From: Clostridiales bacterium
GTDB taxonomy: Bacteria; Bacillota; Clostridia; Oscillospirales; Acutalibacteraceae
NCBI GenBank assembly: GCA_012728445.1
Contig: JAAYFA010000125.1
Span: 1-11,124, forward strand
DNA: 11,124 bases
Reading direction: 5' to 3'
Translations under genes and position numbers: made by a program
Notes under the pieces: model-generated
Database searches by the model: none
Seen by the model: the letters and a program-made list of their open reading frames with translations, nothing else
Told to the model about the DNA's origin: nothing
Shown here: positions 1-7,274 of the stretch, one piece after another
Layout of the letters: each line of letters begins with the position of its first letter
How positions within the stretch are numbered: the first letter of the stretch is position 1

Positions 1-1271
1 CCAATAAGAAGATAGGTGACAACCGACCTTACCGTTGTTGCAGAATCCGGAATATCGGCAAATTCGATAAAATCATTAATCAAAAGCCGGGCGAGGTACG
101 CATAGCACTCCGGCATGGTCATGGCCGCTACCTCTGCTTCGGTTGCAAAGACAAAGGTGTTTTTCAAAAAGCCTAAGCCGGGAATGAGGTTTAACCCGAG
201 CCTAACGAGTCCGTCAATCAATTCAACCAAAGCTTCTTGGACGTGAAGGCCGGTATCGTCCAAATAGAAATATACATCCAAACCACCGTCAAGGAACATG
301 AACTTGAGTGCAGCGTTCATCTGTGACAACGGGGTCAACAAGTCTGCCGGTGTGTAAGGTACATCGCCGGCAATTTCGGATATTATTCCGATAACCATTT
401 CAAAGTTAGGCGCTTCGTCAAAATTACCTTCGGGGAATTCCGGCGTCAATTCAACACCGGCAAGCCCAAGCAGCAACTTTGAAAGCATGGGTACAAGAAG
501 ATCACTTACACCCGAGTTTATAATATCTGTTAAAAGTGTATAGGTATTTACATTAAGGTCGGCTTTGCCAAGCATACTAGGCATAATACCGTCATATTTG
601 CCGGTTACGGGGTCTTGAACGCCAACAAGTAAACCGTCAATCATGTTTTGAACCAAACTGTCAACCGTTGTTCCTGCGGGTGGTAGCTCCTTATCGTTCA
701 GCGCTTTGAGAACGGCATCTTTAAGCGTACCGGGAATATTATGGATCGTATCCGGCAGGTCCGTAACGGTTTCAACAACCCCCCATTTGAAAGAGTCGTC
801 GATTATCTTTCCGATTTTTTCATGGTTGTCTCTTAGAAAAGCGCAAAGAGCAATAACAACATCCAAGTCGGTCTTACCGCTCTGTGTTCTTTTCGGGCAA
901 TTTTGTATCCAATTCATGTTCAACTTTTCAAGATCGCCAAAGTTGAGAACGCCAAAGGCAAACTTAAGCCAACTCCAGCCCCACAAGCTGGAAATAGAAG
1001 ATGTCGCTCTGTCAATGGACCTGAGGTCAATGGTCTTGCTACTGACCTTAATGTCGAGCTCAAATGTCATGTCTTTTTCTGCAAGCATCTCATCGAGCAT
1101 ATCCAAAATCATAGAAGCCGCTTGAGCGGGCGATATGACCGGATTGTCGAGGACGTCGTAGCTGCTTGGTTTAGCATAACTAGTATGAGCCGCAAACACT
1201 TGTACGGGGACAACTGTCAGCAACATCACAACTGCCAAGAGTACGCTGATGATTCTTTTTGATTGCTTCAT
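1..1271 (-). CDS. Large secreted protein of unknown function (5' part, 3' end outside window)
   Basis: This frame stays open from an ATG at 1269-1271 down to base 1, giving at least 423 residues with no stop. A strong ribosome binding site (GGAGGTG) sits 7-8 bases before the ATG. The N terminus is a clear signal peptide: basic MKQSKR, a hydrophobic stretch at about residues 7-24, and a cleavage site after VFA near residue 27. The rest is acidic and leucine-rich, with several hydrophobic helical-looking stretches but no evident membrane segment. Trp-rich (about 95-101) and Gly-Asp segments occur near residue 110. I recognise no catalytic motif. It resembles the loosely defined secreted surface proteins of Ruminococcaceae-type Clostridia, which often carry Ig-like or other cell-wall-related modules further along. 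That comparison is from memory and is weak. It is transcribed divergently from the tRNA-Ser/HD genes, from its own strong promoter. A real CDS is near certain; its function is unknown. Confidence 0.85.
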   Translation of the reverse strand, partial: MKQSKRIISVLLAVVMLLTVVPVQVFAAHTSYAKPSSYDVLDNPVISPAQAASMILDMLDEMLAEKDMTFELDIKVSSKTIDLRSIDRATSSISSLWGWSWLKFAFGVLNFGDLEKLNMNWIQNCPKRTQSGKTDLDVVIALCAFLRDNHEKIGKIIDDSFKWGVVETVTDLPDTIHNIPGTLKDAVLKALNDKELPPAGTTVDSLVQNMIDGLLVGVQDPVTGKYDGIMPSMLGKADLNVNTYTLLTDIINSGVSDLLVPMLSKLLLGLAGVELTPEFPEGNFDEAPNFEMVIGIISEIAGDVPYTPADLLTPLSQMNAALKFMFLDGGLDVYFYLDDTGLHVQEALVELIDGLVRLGLNLIPGLGFLKNTFVFATEAEVAAMTMPECYAYLARLLINDFIEFADIPDSATTVRSVVTYLLI

Positions 1272-1409
1272 TTAAGAGCACCTCCATAAAAATAAGACGG
1301 TTTGTTTTTGGCTAACTTTAAATTTGCTTCGTTTTTGCTGGGTTGAGCAATAAAATACAGCAAGCAAGTAAAACAGTTCCCGACTGCATCATAGTATAAA
1401 CCCACTATC

Positions 1410-1438
1410 ACTATATACTATTAGAAGGCAAGTGTCAA
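1410..1438 (-). promoter_or_regulatory. Sigma-A promoter of the secreted-protein gene
   Basis: Read on the minus strand, TTGACA (1433-1438) is followed by a 17-base spacer and TATAGT (1410-1415). This is an almost perfect vegetative promoter. Transcription would start near 1403, leaving a 5' leader of roughly 130 bases before the ATG. I see no riboswitch core I can name in that leader. Confidence 0.8.
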
Positions 1439-1557
1439 CATATTGTTATAATTTTTTTGTTTTTTATTGGTTTTTTATAGTCTTGTTGCTGTTTTCGAAC
1501 ACTATCTATAAACAGTCTGAATTTTCACCAAACACAAATATTTCTTATCAAAATGTC

Positions 1558-1586
1558 TTGATTTTTTTCTGTGCATTCGCTATAAT
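1558..1586 (+). promoter_or_regulatory. Promoter of tRNA-Ser
   Basis: TTGATT (1558-1563), a 17-base spacer and a consensus TATAAT (1581-1586) lie 36 bases upstream of the tRNA, placing the start of transcription near 1593. The -35 matches consensus at four of six positions. No convincing separate promoter is seen before the downstream HD gene, so this one may also drive that gene. Confidence 0.75.
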
Positions 1587-1622
1587 ACTAAAGCGCTGAA
1601 TTATAAGGAAAATTACAGATAC

Positions 1623-1711
1623 GGAGAGTTGTCCGAGTTGGTCTAAGGAGCACGACTGGAAATCGTGTAAGCCGCAAGGCTTCGAGGGTTCGAATCCCTT
1701 GCTCTCCGCCA
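1623..1711 (+). tRNA. tRNA-Ser (anticodon GGA)
   Basis: The 7-bp acceptor stem pairs GGAGAGT (1623-1629) with GCTCTCC (1701-1707), with one T-G wobble at the base. G1708 is the discriminator base and CCA is encoded at 1709-1711. The anticodon stem CACGA/TCGTG encloses the 7-base loop CTGGAAA, so the anticodon is GGA (1658-1660), reading UCC and UCU. A long variable arm (AGCC-GCAA-GGCT) identifies a class II tRNA, and the T arm carries the standard GGTTCGAATCC. All these elements agree with serine identity. Confidence 0.97.
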
Positions 1712-1724
1712 AATTTTTATGCGC

Positions 1725-1804
1725 AAGTTAAGAGCGAAGAGTAGAGGTCGTTTGTTCCCGTTTTAAAAGACGGCGACGCCTTTTAAACTTTTCGCTCTTA
1801 GCTT
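1725..1804. repeat. Long imperfect palindrome / hairpin element
   Basis: Bases 1725-1742 pair with 1787-1804 in an 18-bp stem, allowing two G-T wobbles; the core taagagcgaa/ttcgctctta (1729-1738 and 1791-1800) is perfect. Inside it, tttaaaag (1762-1769) can pair with cttttaaa (1780-1787). No T-run follows, so it is not a standard terminator. It could be a dispersed non-coding repeat, a processing structure between the tRNA and the mRNA, or a degenerate mobile element. Sequence alone does not decide. Confidence 0.55.
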
Positions 1805-1857
1805 TATAGGTAAAGACTGTATTATATGGTATAGTTGACTTGTTGGAGGTGTTCTTA

Positions 1858-2391
1858 TTGGGTAAACTTTATAAAGCATACCTGCTTTCCTATCATCCGG
1901 AAATAATGGAGGATAGGCAGTTTATGGACTGTATTGCCGACCTTTTCAATACGCCGGAAATACAGGGGTTAGAAAAATTTGAACAGCACTTGTTGATCAA
2001 TCGCCTTCAGCACATCACCAGCGTATCCTATTTAAGCTTCAGAATTTGCCGCAAGTTGCGCTGGGACTGGCATACCGCTGCAAGAGGCGGCATTCTTCAT
2101 GATTTGTTCTATTATGATTGGAGAGAAAACGACCGGAGCCATCGCCCGCACGGTTATCTGCACCCCGGGTTTGCCTTGAAAAATGCGCGTGAGCTCTGCG
2201 GTGCGCTTGACAGAAAGACTGAAAATATTATCATCCGACACATGTGGCCGCTTACACCTATTCCACCGCGCTACAAGGAAGCCTTCATTGTCAGCCTGGC
2301 CGATAAGTATTGCGCCTCCAGGGAATTATATGTATCGCTTTCAAAGAAATACCGCATCCGTTTCTATAAATCTATTGGTCTAACAGAGTAA
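1858..2391 (+). CDS. HD-domain protein (predicted metal-dependent phosphohydrolase)
   Basis: I chose the TTG at 1858 because GGAGGT (1845-1850) lies 7 bases before it; the upstream in-frame TTG at 1840 has no ribosome binding site. The product is 177 residues. It shows the HD-superfamily ligand pattern in order: H52 (RLQH), H81-D82 (GILHD), further histidines at 95, 98 and 102, H128 (IIRHMW) and D149 (SLADKY). Together these are consistent with a complete metal site. HD proteins usually hydrolyse phosphomonoesters or nucleotides; the substrate cannot be told from the sequence. There is no signal peptide or membrane segment, so it should be cytoplasmic. A CmpB-family membrane protein starts 29 bases after its stop, so the two are probably co-transcribed. 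Family assignment is confident, function is not. Confidence 0.85.
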   Translation: MGKLYKAYLLSYHPEIMEDRQFMDCIADLFNTPEIQGLEKFEQHLLINRLQHITSVSYLSFRICRKLRWDWHTAARGGILHDLFYYDWRENDRSHRPHGYLHPGFALKNARELCGALDRKTENIIIRHMWPLTPIPPRYKEAFIVSLADKYCASRELYVSLSKKYRIRFYKSIGLTE

Positions 2392-2408
2392 TTCATCAAT
2401 CTATAATT

Positions 2409-2413
2409 GGGAG
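2409..2413 (+). promoter_or_regulatory. Ribosome binding site of the CmpB-family gene
   Basis: GGGAG lies 7 bases before the ATG at 2421, inside the short gap after the HD gene. This supports the ATG start and translation from a shared message. Confidence 0.7.
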
Positions 2414-2420
2414 TTGTATC

Positions 2421-3329
2421 ATGTATACGTTGTCGCTATTGGTTCTTTATTACTTTTTTTACAGTGCGTTGGGCTGGCTTGTTGAATCGATCTACTGTTC
2501 CATCGGTGAGCGCAAGTGGATTAACAGAGGTTTTTTAACCGGCCCACTTTGCCCGATTTACGGTGCCGGCGCCGTGGTGATGGCTGTTTTTTTGAAGCCA
2601 CTGAAAGAATTGCCTTTCCCTGTCAGTATTTTCGGCGTAAAGTTTTCAGTGACTCCCCTGCTTGTTTTTGTTGTCGGCATGATATTGGCGGACATTGTCG
2701 AGTTTATAACAAGTTATGCGATGGAAAAGCTATTCCATGCACGCTGGTGGGACTACTCCGAAAAGCCGTTTAACATTCAAGGCAGAATTTGTCTGCAACA
2801 TACGATGTATTGGGGAACAGCTTCAATCGTTTTTATTTATCTGGTTCATCCATTCTTTTCTAATTATGCCGAAAAACTGTTCCCGCCGGCAACGCCAAAC
2901 ATACTATATATAACATTAGTGGTCCTTCTGTTTATCTTCGTGCTTGATATTATCAATGCAGTTCGCAATGCGATGGACATTAAAAAGGTCATGGACAAAG
3001 TTCACAAGCTTACAGACTCCATAACCAGTGTCGCCAATGAGATTAAAAACAATGTTGGAGGTCGCCTTGATGGGTTCCAGGCGTCGGCTTCAAAGCGAGC
3101 GGAAAGGTTCGGGTTTTGGAGGGGTGATGTTGCAAAGCAAACGAGTGATATCTTGGATGTTTTTGGATCTTCAATCCGCGAAAAAAGAGTTGATAAAGAA
3201 AAAATTAACCGTCTTATAAATGGGTATCCGAACTTAAGCAGAGTTGCCAAAAAGCAGCTGGATTCATTGGAAGAACTACTTGCCGATATTAAAAGCAGGA
3301 TTATGGATGATAACGAAGAAATGTATTAA
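2421..3329 (+). CDS. CmpB-family membrane protein (annotated elsewhere as putative ABC transporter permease)
   Basis: This 302-residue protein has about five predicted membrane segments (near residues 5-27, 42-60, 74-100, 127-145 and 160-182). Conserved-looking motifs match the family usually named 'putative ABC-transporter type IV' (PF06541, CmpB): W19-VES, GFLTGPLCPIYG (37-48), EFITSY-MEK (94-103), and ARWWDYS-PFN-GRICL (107-125). The transport role of this family is not well established, and no ATPase partner is encoded next to it. After residue 185 comes a hydrophilic, charged, helical tail of about 115 residues, probably cytoplasmic and possibly coiled-coil. The gene follows the HD-domain gene at short distance and ends at a strong hairpin terminator, converging on the clp gene. 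Family identity is strong; molecular function is unknown. Confidence 0.85.
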   Translation: MYTLSLLVLYYFFYSALGWLVESIYCSIGERKWINRGFLTGPLCPIYGAGAVVMAVFLKPLKELPFPVSIFGVKFSVTPLLVFVVGMILADIVEFITSYAMEKLFHARWWDYSEKPFNIQGRICLQHTMYWGTASIVFIYLVHPFFSNYAEKLFPPATPNILYITLVVLLFIFVLDIINAVRNAMDIKKVMDKVHKLTDSITSVANEIKNNVGGRLDGFQASASKRAERFGFWRGDVAKQTSDILDVFGSSIREKRVDKEKINRLINGYPNLSRVAKKQLDSLEELLADIKSRIMDDNEEMY

Positions 3330-3386
3330 CCTCTATCCCCTATCGGTTTTTCAGTAAAATTTGTTTTCATATTTTGGTAGGACGAC

Positions 3387-3427
3387 AAAACAACAAAAAC
3401 GCGGTATTGACGCGTTTTTGTTGTTTT
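3387..3427. terminator. Bidirectional intrinsic terminator
   Basis: A perfect 17-bp inverted repeat (3387-3403 with 3411-3427) surrounds a 7-base loop. The stem has a CGCG core capped outward by A/T-rich arms, so T-rich tails follow on both strands. It lies between the convergent CmpB gene (stop at 3329) and clp gene (stop at 3444) and can serve both. Confidence 0.9.
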
Positions 3428-3443
3428 TATTTTAGTTGTTAAA

Positions 3444-5783
3444 TTAGGTTGAGATGACAGCCACTTCATCATTCTTGACGACAACGGTTACTGTTTTGAT
3501 TGACCTCCCGAGACTGTCAACAATCAGAGAGGCAATCTTGTCCTCAACACTACGTCGTATAACGTTGCTTAAATCTCTGGCGCCACGTATTCCTCCAACA
3601 GAGGACCCGGCAAGCACTGCCGGAACACCGGCTTCCCATGAAAATATAATGCCCTTATCGCGAAGCGGCTCAACGAGCTCATCGAGCATAAGCACAGCGA
3701 TACGCTCGTAGTCTTCGGCTGACAGTTCGTTAAATACGGCAATTTCGTCAACGCGGCCGATAAATTCGGGGCGGAGGAAATCTGACAGCGCTTTCATCAC
3801 TTTTTCTTTTGAAGCATCACTTTTGCTTTTTGTAAAGCCAAGGGCACCTTCTTTTTTGTCGCTGCCTGCGTTGGATGTCATAATGATAACCGTATTTTCA
3901 AAGCTTACGGTTCTGCCTTGTGCATCACTTATTTTGCCTTCGTCAAGGATTTGCAGAAGAATATTCATCACATCGGGGTGTGCTTTTTCAATCTCGTCAA
4001 AAAGGAGAACCGAATATGGTTTGCGTCGCACCTTTTCGGTCAACTGTCCTGCTTCGTCATAACCGACATAGCCGGGCGGCGACCCGATGATTCTTGAAAC
4101 GGAATGTTTTTCCATAAATTCCGACATATCGAGCCTGATAAGCGTTTCCGGTGTGTCGAACAACTCGTTGGCAAGTTGTTTGACAAGCTCTGTTTTCCCA
4201 ACCCCTGTGGGTCCGACAAAAATGAAGGACGAAGGGCGCCGACGGGGATTTATTTGCACTCTGCCGCGGCGTATTGCAGCGGCAACAAGGGCCACCGCGT
4301 TATCTTGCCCGATGATTTTTTCTTTCAACTTTTTTTCTAAATCCGAAAGACGTCGAAGGTCGCTTTCGATAACCCTTTGCACGGGGATTCCTGTCCAAAG
4401 CTGAATGACTGTGGCAAGGTCTTCTTCGGTTACCGCGTTATCTGACGCGAGTTCTTCAAGGTTCGGCATCGTGTCTTCAAGAGCGGATATTTCAGACTTC
4501 AGCTTCGCAATTCCCTGAAAATCAACTTCTTCATCCTCTACATTTTCAACAAGTTGCAGATGTAATGCTTGCAATTCAAGCAGCTTGTTTTCTGCCATCT
4601 CCCATTCGCTGATATGCTTGTTCCTCAAATTGGCGCAAGTGCAGGACTCGTCAAGCAAATCAATCGCTTTGTCGGGCAGAAAACGGTCATTAATATATCT
4701 TTCCGAAAGGACGACAGATTGATAGATAAGAGAGTCGCTAATAGCAACCCTGTGATAGTTTTCGTAGTAATCTTTTATGCCCAAGAGCATTTGGTAGGTA
4801 TCCTCAACGGACGGCTCTTCAATTTTGACGGGTTGGAGACGACGTTCAAGCGCAGCATCTTTTTCAATATGCTTGCGGTATTCGTTAAAGGTTGTCGCAC
4901 CGATTATCTGAATTTCTCCTCTGGATAGAGAAGGTTTGAGAATATTGGCTGCGTTCATGGAACCTTCCGCATCGCCTGCCCCGACAAGATTATGGACCTC
5001 GTCAATAAAGAGGATGATGTTCTTCTCAGCCTTTACCTCGTCGACAAGTCCCTTTATCCGGCTTTCAAACTGTCCCCTGAACTGTGTACCCGCAACAAGA
5101 GCGGTCAAATCAAGCAGATGTATTTCTTTGTTTGCAAGCTTTGCCGGGACATGGCCACCGGCTATACGCAAAGCCAGCCCTTCGGCTATCGCTGTTTTGC
5201 CAACCCCCGGCTCCCCTATCAGGCACGGGTTGTTTTTTGAACGACGGCAAAGGATTTGAACTGTCCTGTATATTTCGTTTTCTCTGCCAATAATTCTGTC
5301 AATTTGCCCATCTTTGGCTTTGGCGGTAAGATCTGTGCAATACATGGGTAAAAACTTTCGTTTGCCTTGCTCGGCATCTTTCTTCTTGCCTCTTTTTTTA
5401 CCGCCCGGTAACCGTTCGTCTTTGCGTGTCGCCTGCCCGTCATCCTGATCGTCGGGCATGTCTTCCGCAGAAATCGGTTCGGATTTAAACCCATCCAAAT
5501 TCATTTGGCCGAGTGACTCAAACAGCGGCAACGTGCCTGCACCACCCGGTTCGAAGCCGGACCCATCGGCGTTTTCCAAGAAACTATTGAATTGGGTGCT
5601 CATTTCCTCGAACTCTTCCTCGGATATGCCCATGCTCTGCATAATTTGTTTGACAGGGCCGATATTCATCTCCATGGCGCATTTCATGCAAAAGCCCACC
5701 TGCGTGGATTTTTCGTTTTCCACACGGGTGACAAAAAAGACTGCGGGTCTGACTTTGCATTTTGCGCACAGTACTTGCTTCAT
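3444..5783 (-). CDS. ClpC-type AAA+ unfoldase with an McsA-like zinc-finger N terminus
   Basis: ATP-driven protein unfoldase of 779 residues, expected to feed substrates into ClpP in the cytoplasm. D1: Walker A GEPGVGKT (190-197), Walker B LFIDE (258-262), arginine-finger region ALERR (311-315). A short middle helical region (about 390-450) fits ClpC better than ClpB. D2: Walker A GPTGVGKT (524-531), Walker B VLLFDE (592-597). LGF (648-650) sits where ClpC has its ClpP-docking VGF loop. Instead of the usual repeated Clp_N domain, residues 1-60 carry C6-x2-C9 and C32-x2-C35, resembling the zinc-binding N terminus of McsA, followed by a disordered, acidic-then-basic linker (about 60-145). The ATG at 5781-5783 has AAGGAG 9 bases upstream. 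It is the last gene of the minus-strand run, 43 bases after the pgsA-like gene. No convincing promoter is seen in that gap, so it is likely co-transcribed. Confidence 0.93.
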   Translation of the reverse strand: MKQVLCAKCKVRPAVFFVTRVENEKSTQVGFCMKCAMEMNIGPVKQIMQSMGISEEEFEEMSTQFNSFLENADGSGFEPGGAGTLPLFESLGQMNLDGFKSEPISAEDMPDDQDDGQATRKDERLPGGKKRGKKKDAEQGKRKFLPMYCTDLTAKAKDGQIDRIIGRENEIYRTVQILCRRSKNNPCLIGEPGVGKTAIAEGLALRIAGGHVPAKLANKEIHLLDLTALVAGTQFRGQFESRIKGLVDEVKAEKNIILFIDEVHNLVGAGDAEGSMNAANILKPSLSRGEIQIIGATTFNEYRKHIEKDAALERRLQPVKIEEPSVEDTYQMLLGIKDYYENYHRVAISDSLIYQSVVLSERYINDRFLPDKAIDLLDESCTCANLRNKHISEWEMAENKLLELQALHLQLVENVEDEEVDFQGIAKLKSEISALEDTMPNLEELASDNAVTEEDLATVIQLWTGIPVQRVIESDLRRLSDLEKKLKEKIIGQDNAVALVAAAIRRGRVQINPRRRPSSFIFVGPTGVGKTELVKQLANELFDTPETLIRLDMSEFMEKHSVSRIIGSPPGYVGYDEAGQLTEKVRRKPYSVLLFDEIEKAHPDVMNILLQILDEGKISDAQGRTVSFENTVIIMTSNAGSDKKEGALGFTKSKSDASKEKVMKALSDFLRPEFIGRVDEIAVFNELSAEDYERIAVLMLDELVEPLRDKGIIFSWEAGVPAVLAGSSVGGIRGARDLSNVIRRSVEDKIASLIVDSLGRSIKTVTVVVKNDEVAVIST

Positions 5784-5826
5784 GTACTACTTCTCCTTGT
5801 CTAGGTAAATAAATTTTAATCATAAA

Positions 5827-6462
5827 CTACTTTGTTTTATCTTCTAAAGGTTTTTCCTTGACTTGACGGAAAAACCCGGGCACATAGCTCAGCAAGGCTA
5901 ATAATGTCAAAACCGCTGATACGATAACCAAGACCATAACGCTCCACTCCGGCATAACAAGTGATAGATTTTTGCCGTCTCGGACAAAGGCGCCGACTTC
6001 CGGGCCAAAGGCGATAATCAATAACATCGTACCGTAAAAGGCAAACGTCGCCATTTTACCCCAGATTTCAGCCGCACCGGGACGAAGTCCTTTTGAGAGC
6101 AACACCATTCCGGCTAACAACATAACGACTTCTTTGAAAAAGAAAAAAAGGAAAACACCACTGAAAGCTCTCATCACTTCGCTGTCGACGGACCTGAACT
6201 CAAAAAACAGCATGACTGCAATGGTAACTTGTGTTAATTTATCCGCAATCGGATCAAATATTTTGCCGAGTGCGCTTACCTGATTAAAGCGTCGGGCTAT
6301 TTTACCGTCAAGAAAATCGCTGAGCCCGGACAAAAACAGTACGAAAAGAGCCCAATAAAAGTACTCTTTGTAAAACAGAACTGCAAACACAGGAATCAAA
6401 AATACCCTGATTAAAGTTAAAAAATTCGGTATAGTAAGACAACCTTTAAAGAGATCCTTCAT
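5827..6462 (-). CDS. pgsA: CDP-alcohol phosphatidyltransferase, probably phosphatidylglycerophosphate synthase
   Basis: Integral membrane enzyme that would transfer a phosphatidyl group from CDP-diacylglycerol, probably to glycerol-3-phosphate, on the way to phosphatidylglycerol and cardiolipin. The full family signature D(x2)DG(x2)AR(x8)G(x3)D(x3)D is present at D49, D52-G53, A56-R57, G66, D70 and D74. The N terminus (IPNFLTLIRVFLIP, 11-24) is typical of PgsA. About five to six hydrophobic segments follow. I start at the ATG 6460-6462, which has AAAGGAA (6472-6478) at 9 bases; an in-frame TTG two codons earlier is too close to that site. At 211 residues it is somewhat longer than typical PgsA, and its second half differs, so another acceptor alcohol is possible. 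It lies between the cvpA-type and clp genes, on the same strand. Confidence 0.85.
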   Translation of the reverse strand: MKDLFKGCLTIPNFLTLIRVFLIPVFAVLFYKEYFYWALFVLFLSGLSDFLDGKIARRFNQVSALGKIFDPIADKLTQVTIAVMLFFEFRSVDSEVMRAFSGVFLFFFFKEVVMLLAGMVLLSKGLRPGAAEIWGKMATFAFYGTMLLIIAFGPEVGAFVRDGKNLSLVMPEWSVMVLVIVSAVLTLLALLSYVPGFFRQVKEKPLEDKTK

Positions 6463-6540
6463 AAGCAACGGTTCCTTTCTTATTTAAACAATTATACTCC
6501 TCAAATGTGAGGAAACATGCCTGTAAATATTAACAAATTT

Positions 6541-7248
6541 TTAAATTTGAAAATTATTCAAGATAAAGTTGTTTTCGCTCAGGAATGCAATGATTTTTGA
6601 CGAAGCAACTGCATCCCCCGTAAATGAATCTTTGCCCCATCCGGCAACAACCTCAAGGATAACGCAAAGAAGAAACACAACGATGACTCCTTTGAAAGCG
6701 CCGAGGACTCCCCCGAGTAATCGATTGGCAGTTTTAAGTAGCGGCAGTTTAAAAAACTTATCAATAAGTTTAACCACCACCATTAACAGTATGTACGATA
6801 AAACCAGCACAATAATAAAAAGAATTGCGTGTGCGACTGCTGTAATGATGGGTGCTGCGATACTTTGCTCAAGTTCAGTTGCAATGTTCGCACCTTGATT
6901 GTCAAGGGCACTTACTTTTTGAAGGATTCCACCGGTGTCAATTCCAATAGAAGCGGCCATATTTAACACGGCCTCCGGTATTGCCGCAAAAACAGCGGCA
7001 GTCTGACGGGCCGCGGCACCGGCGCCGGATGCGTCCACTAACTTTTCATTGATTGTTTCAAATACTCGTTGGCTAATAAACCTGTCATAAATAACGGGTG
7101 CTAAAACAGCGCTGAGTTGATAGGCAATTGCAAATGCGGCAATCATCGCAACCATGCCGAGGACGGATTTAACAAAGCCTTTAGTAACGCCAACGGCTAT
7201 CATTGTAAAAAATGTAACAAGCAGCAGAATATCAACCGCATAAGCCAT
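6541..7248 (-). CDS. CvpA-family membrane protein
   Basis: This 235-residue protein has four predicted membrane segments (about 4-20, 25-50, 134-165 and 180-204). It has the family hallmark NRLLGGVLGAFKG (175-187) before the last segment, and an N-terminal GFVKSVLG (24-31) matching the family's G-x-x-k-G start. CvpA proteins were named for colicin V production in E. coli; in Firmicutes their role is unclear, with envelope homeostasis most often suggested. An Ala-rich, probably extracytoplasmic stretch (about 72-130) lies between the two hairpins. The ATG is preceded by AAGGGGG at a suitable distance. The gene has its own promoter just upstream and is followed by the pgsA-like gene after 78 bases. 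Confidence 0.88.
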   Translation of the reverse strand: MAYAVDILLLVTFFTMIAVGVTKGFVKSVLGMVAMIAAFAIAYQLSAVLAPVIYDRFISQRVFETINEKLVDASGAGAAARQTAAVFAAIPEAVLNMAASIGIDTGGILQKVSALDNQGANIATELEQSIAAPIITAVAHAILFIIVLVLSYILLMVVVKLIDKFFKLPLLKTANRLLGGVLGAFKGVIVVFLLCVILEVVAGWGKDSFTGDAVASSKIIAFLSENNFILNNFQI

Positions 7249-7274
7249 TTGGTTTACCCCCTTCTTTTTTTATA

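Larger units (their letters stand above)
1272..1622. other. Divergent AT-rich intergenic region
   Basis: This 351-base gap separates the minus-strand secreted-protein gene from the plus-strand tRNA. It contains the two oppositely directed promoters annotated separately, the untranslated leader of the secreted-protein gene, and long T-rich runs around 1440-1485. I found no coding frame, repeat array or terminator-like hairpin in it. Confidence 0.6.

Noticed and set aside
706..1262. Two plus-strand open frames of 139 and 119 codons
   Set aside because: They lie antisense within the minus-strand secreted-protein gene, which has a signal peptide, ribosome site and promoter; the plus-strand frames have none of these.
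1447..1452. Plus-strand TATAAT as another promoter
   Set aside because: No -35-like hexamer lies at 16-18 bases upstream, and the surrounding sequence is simply A/T-rich.
1623..1711. tRNA-Ser as an integration site of a mobile element
   Set aside because: No integrase gene, no repeat of the tRNA 3' end elsewhere in the window, and the neighbours look like ordinary chromosomal genes.
1840..1857. Upstream TTG as start of the HD-domain gene
   Set aside because: The GGAGGT site at 1845-1850 would fall inside the coding region; the TTG at 1858 is spaced correctly from it.
4087..5808. Several plus-strand frames of 70-119 codons opposite the clp gene
   Set aside because: All are antisense shadows of the conserved Clp coding sequence with no own ribosome sites or recognisable products.
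6491..6512. Minus-strand TATAAT (6491-6496) and a 5-bp hairpin before the pgsA-like gene
   Set aside because: No acceptable -35 at the right spacing, and the hairpin is short with no T-run; too weak to call a promoter or terminator.
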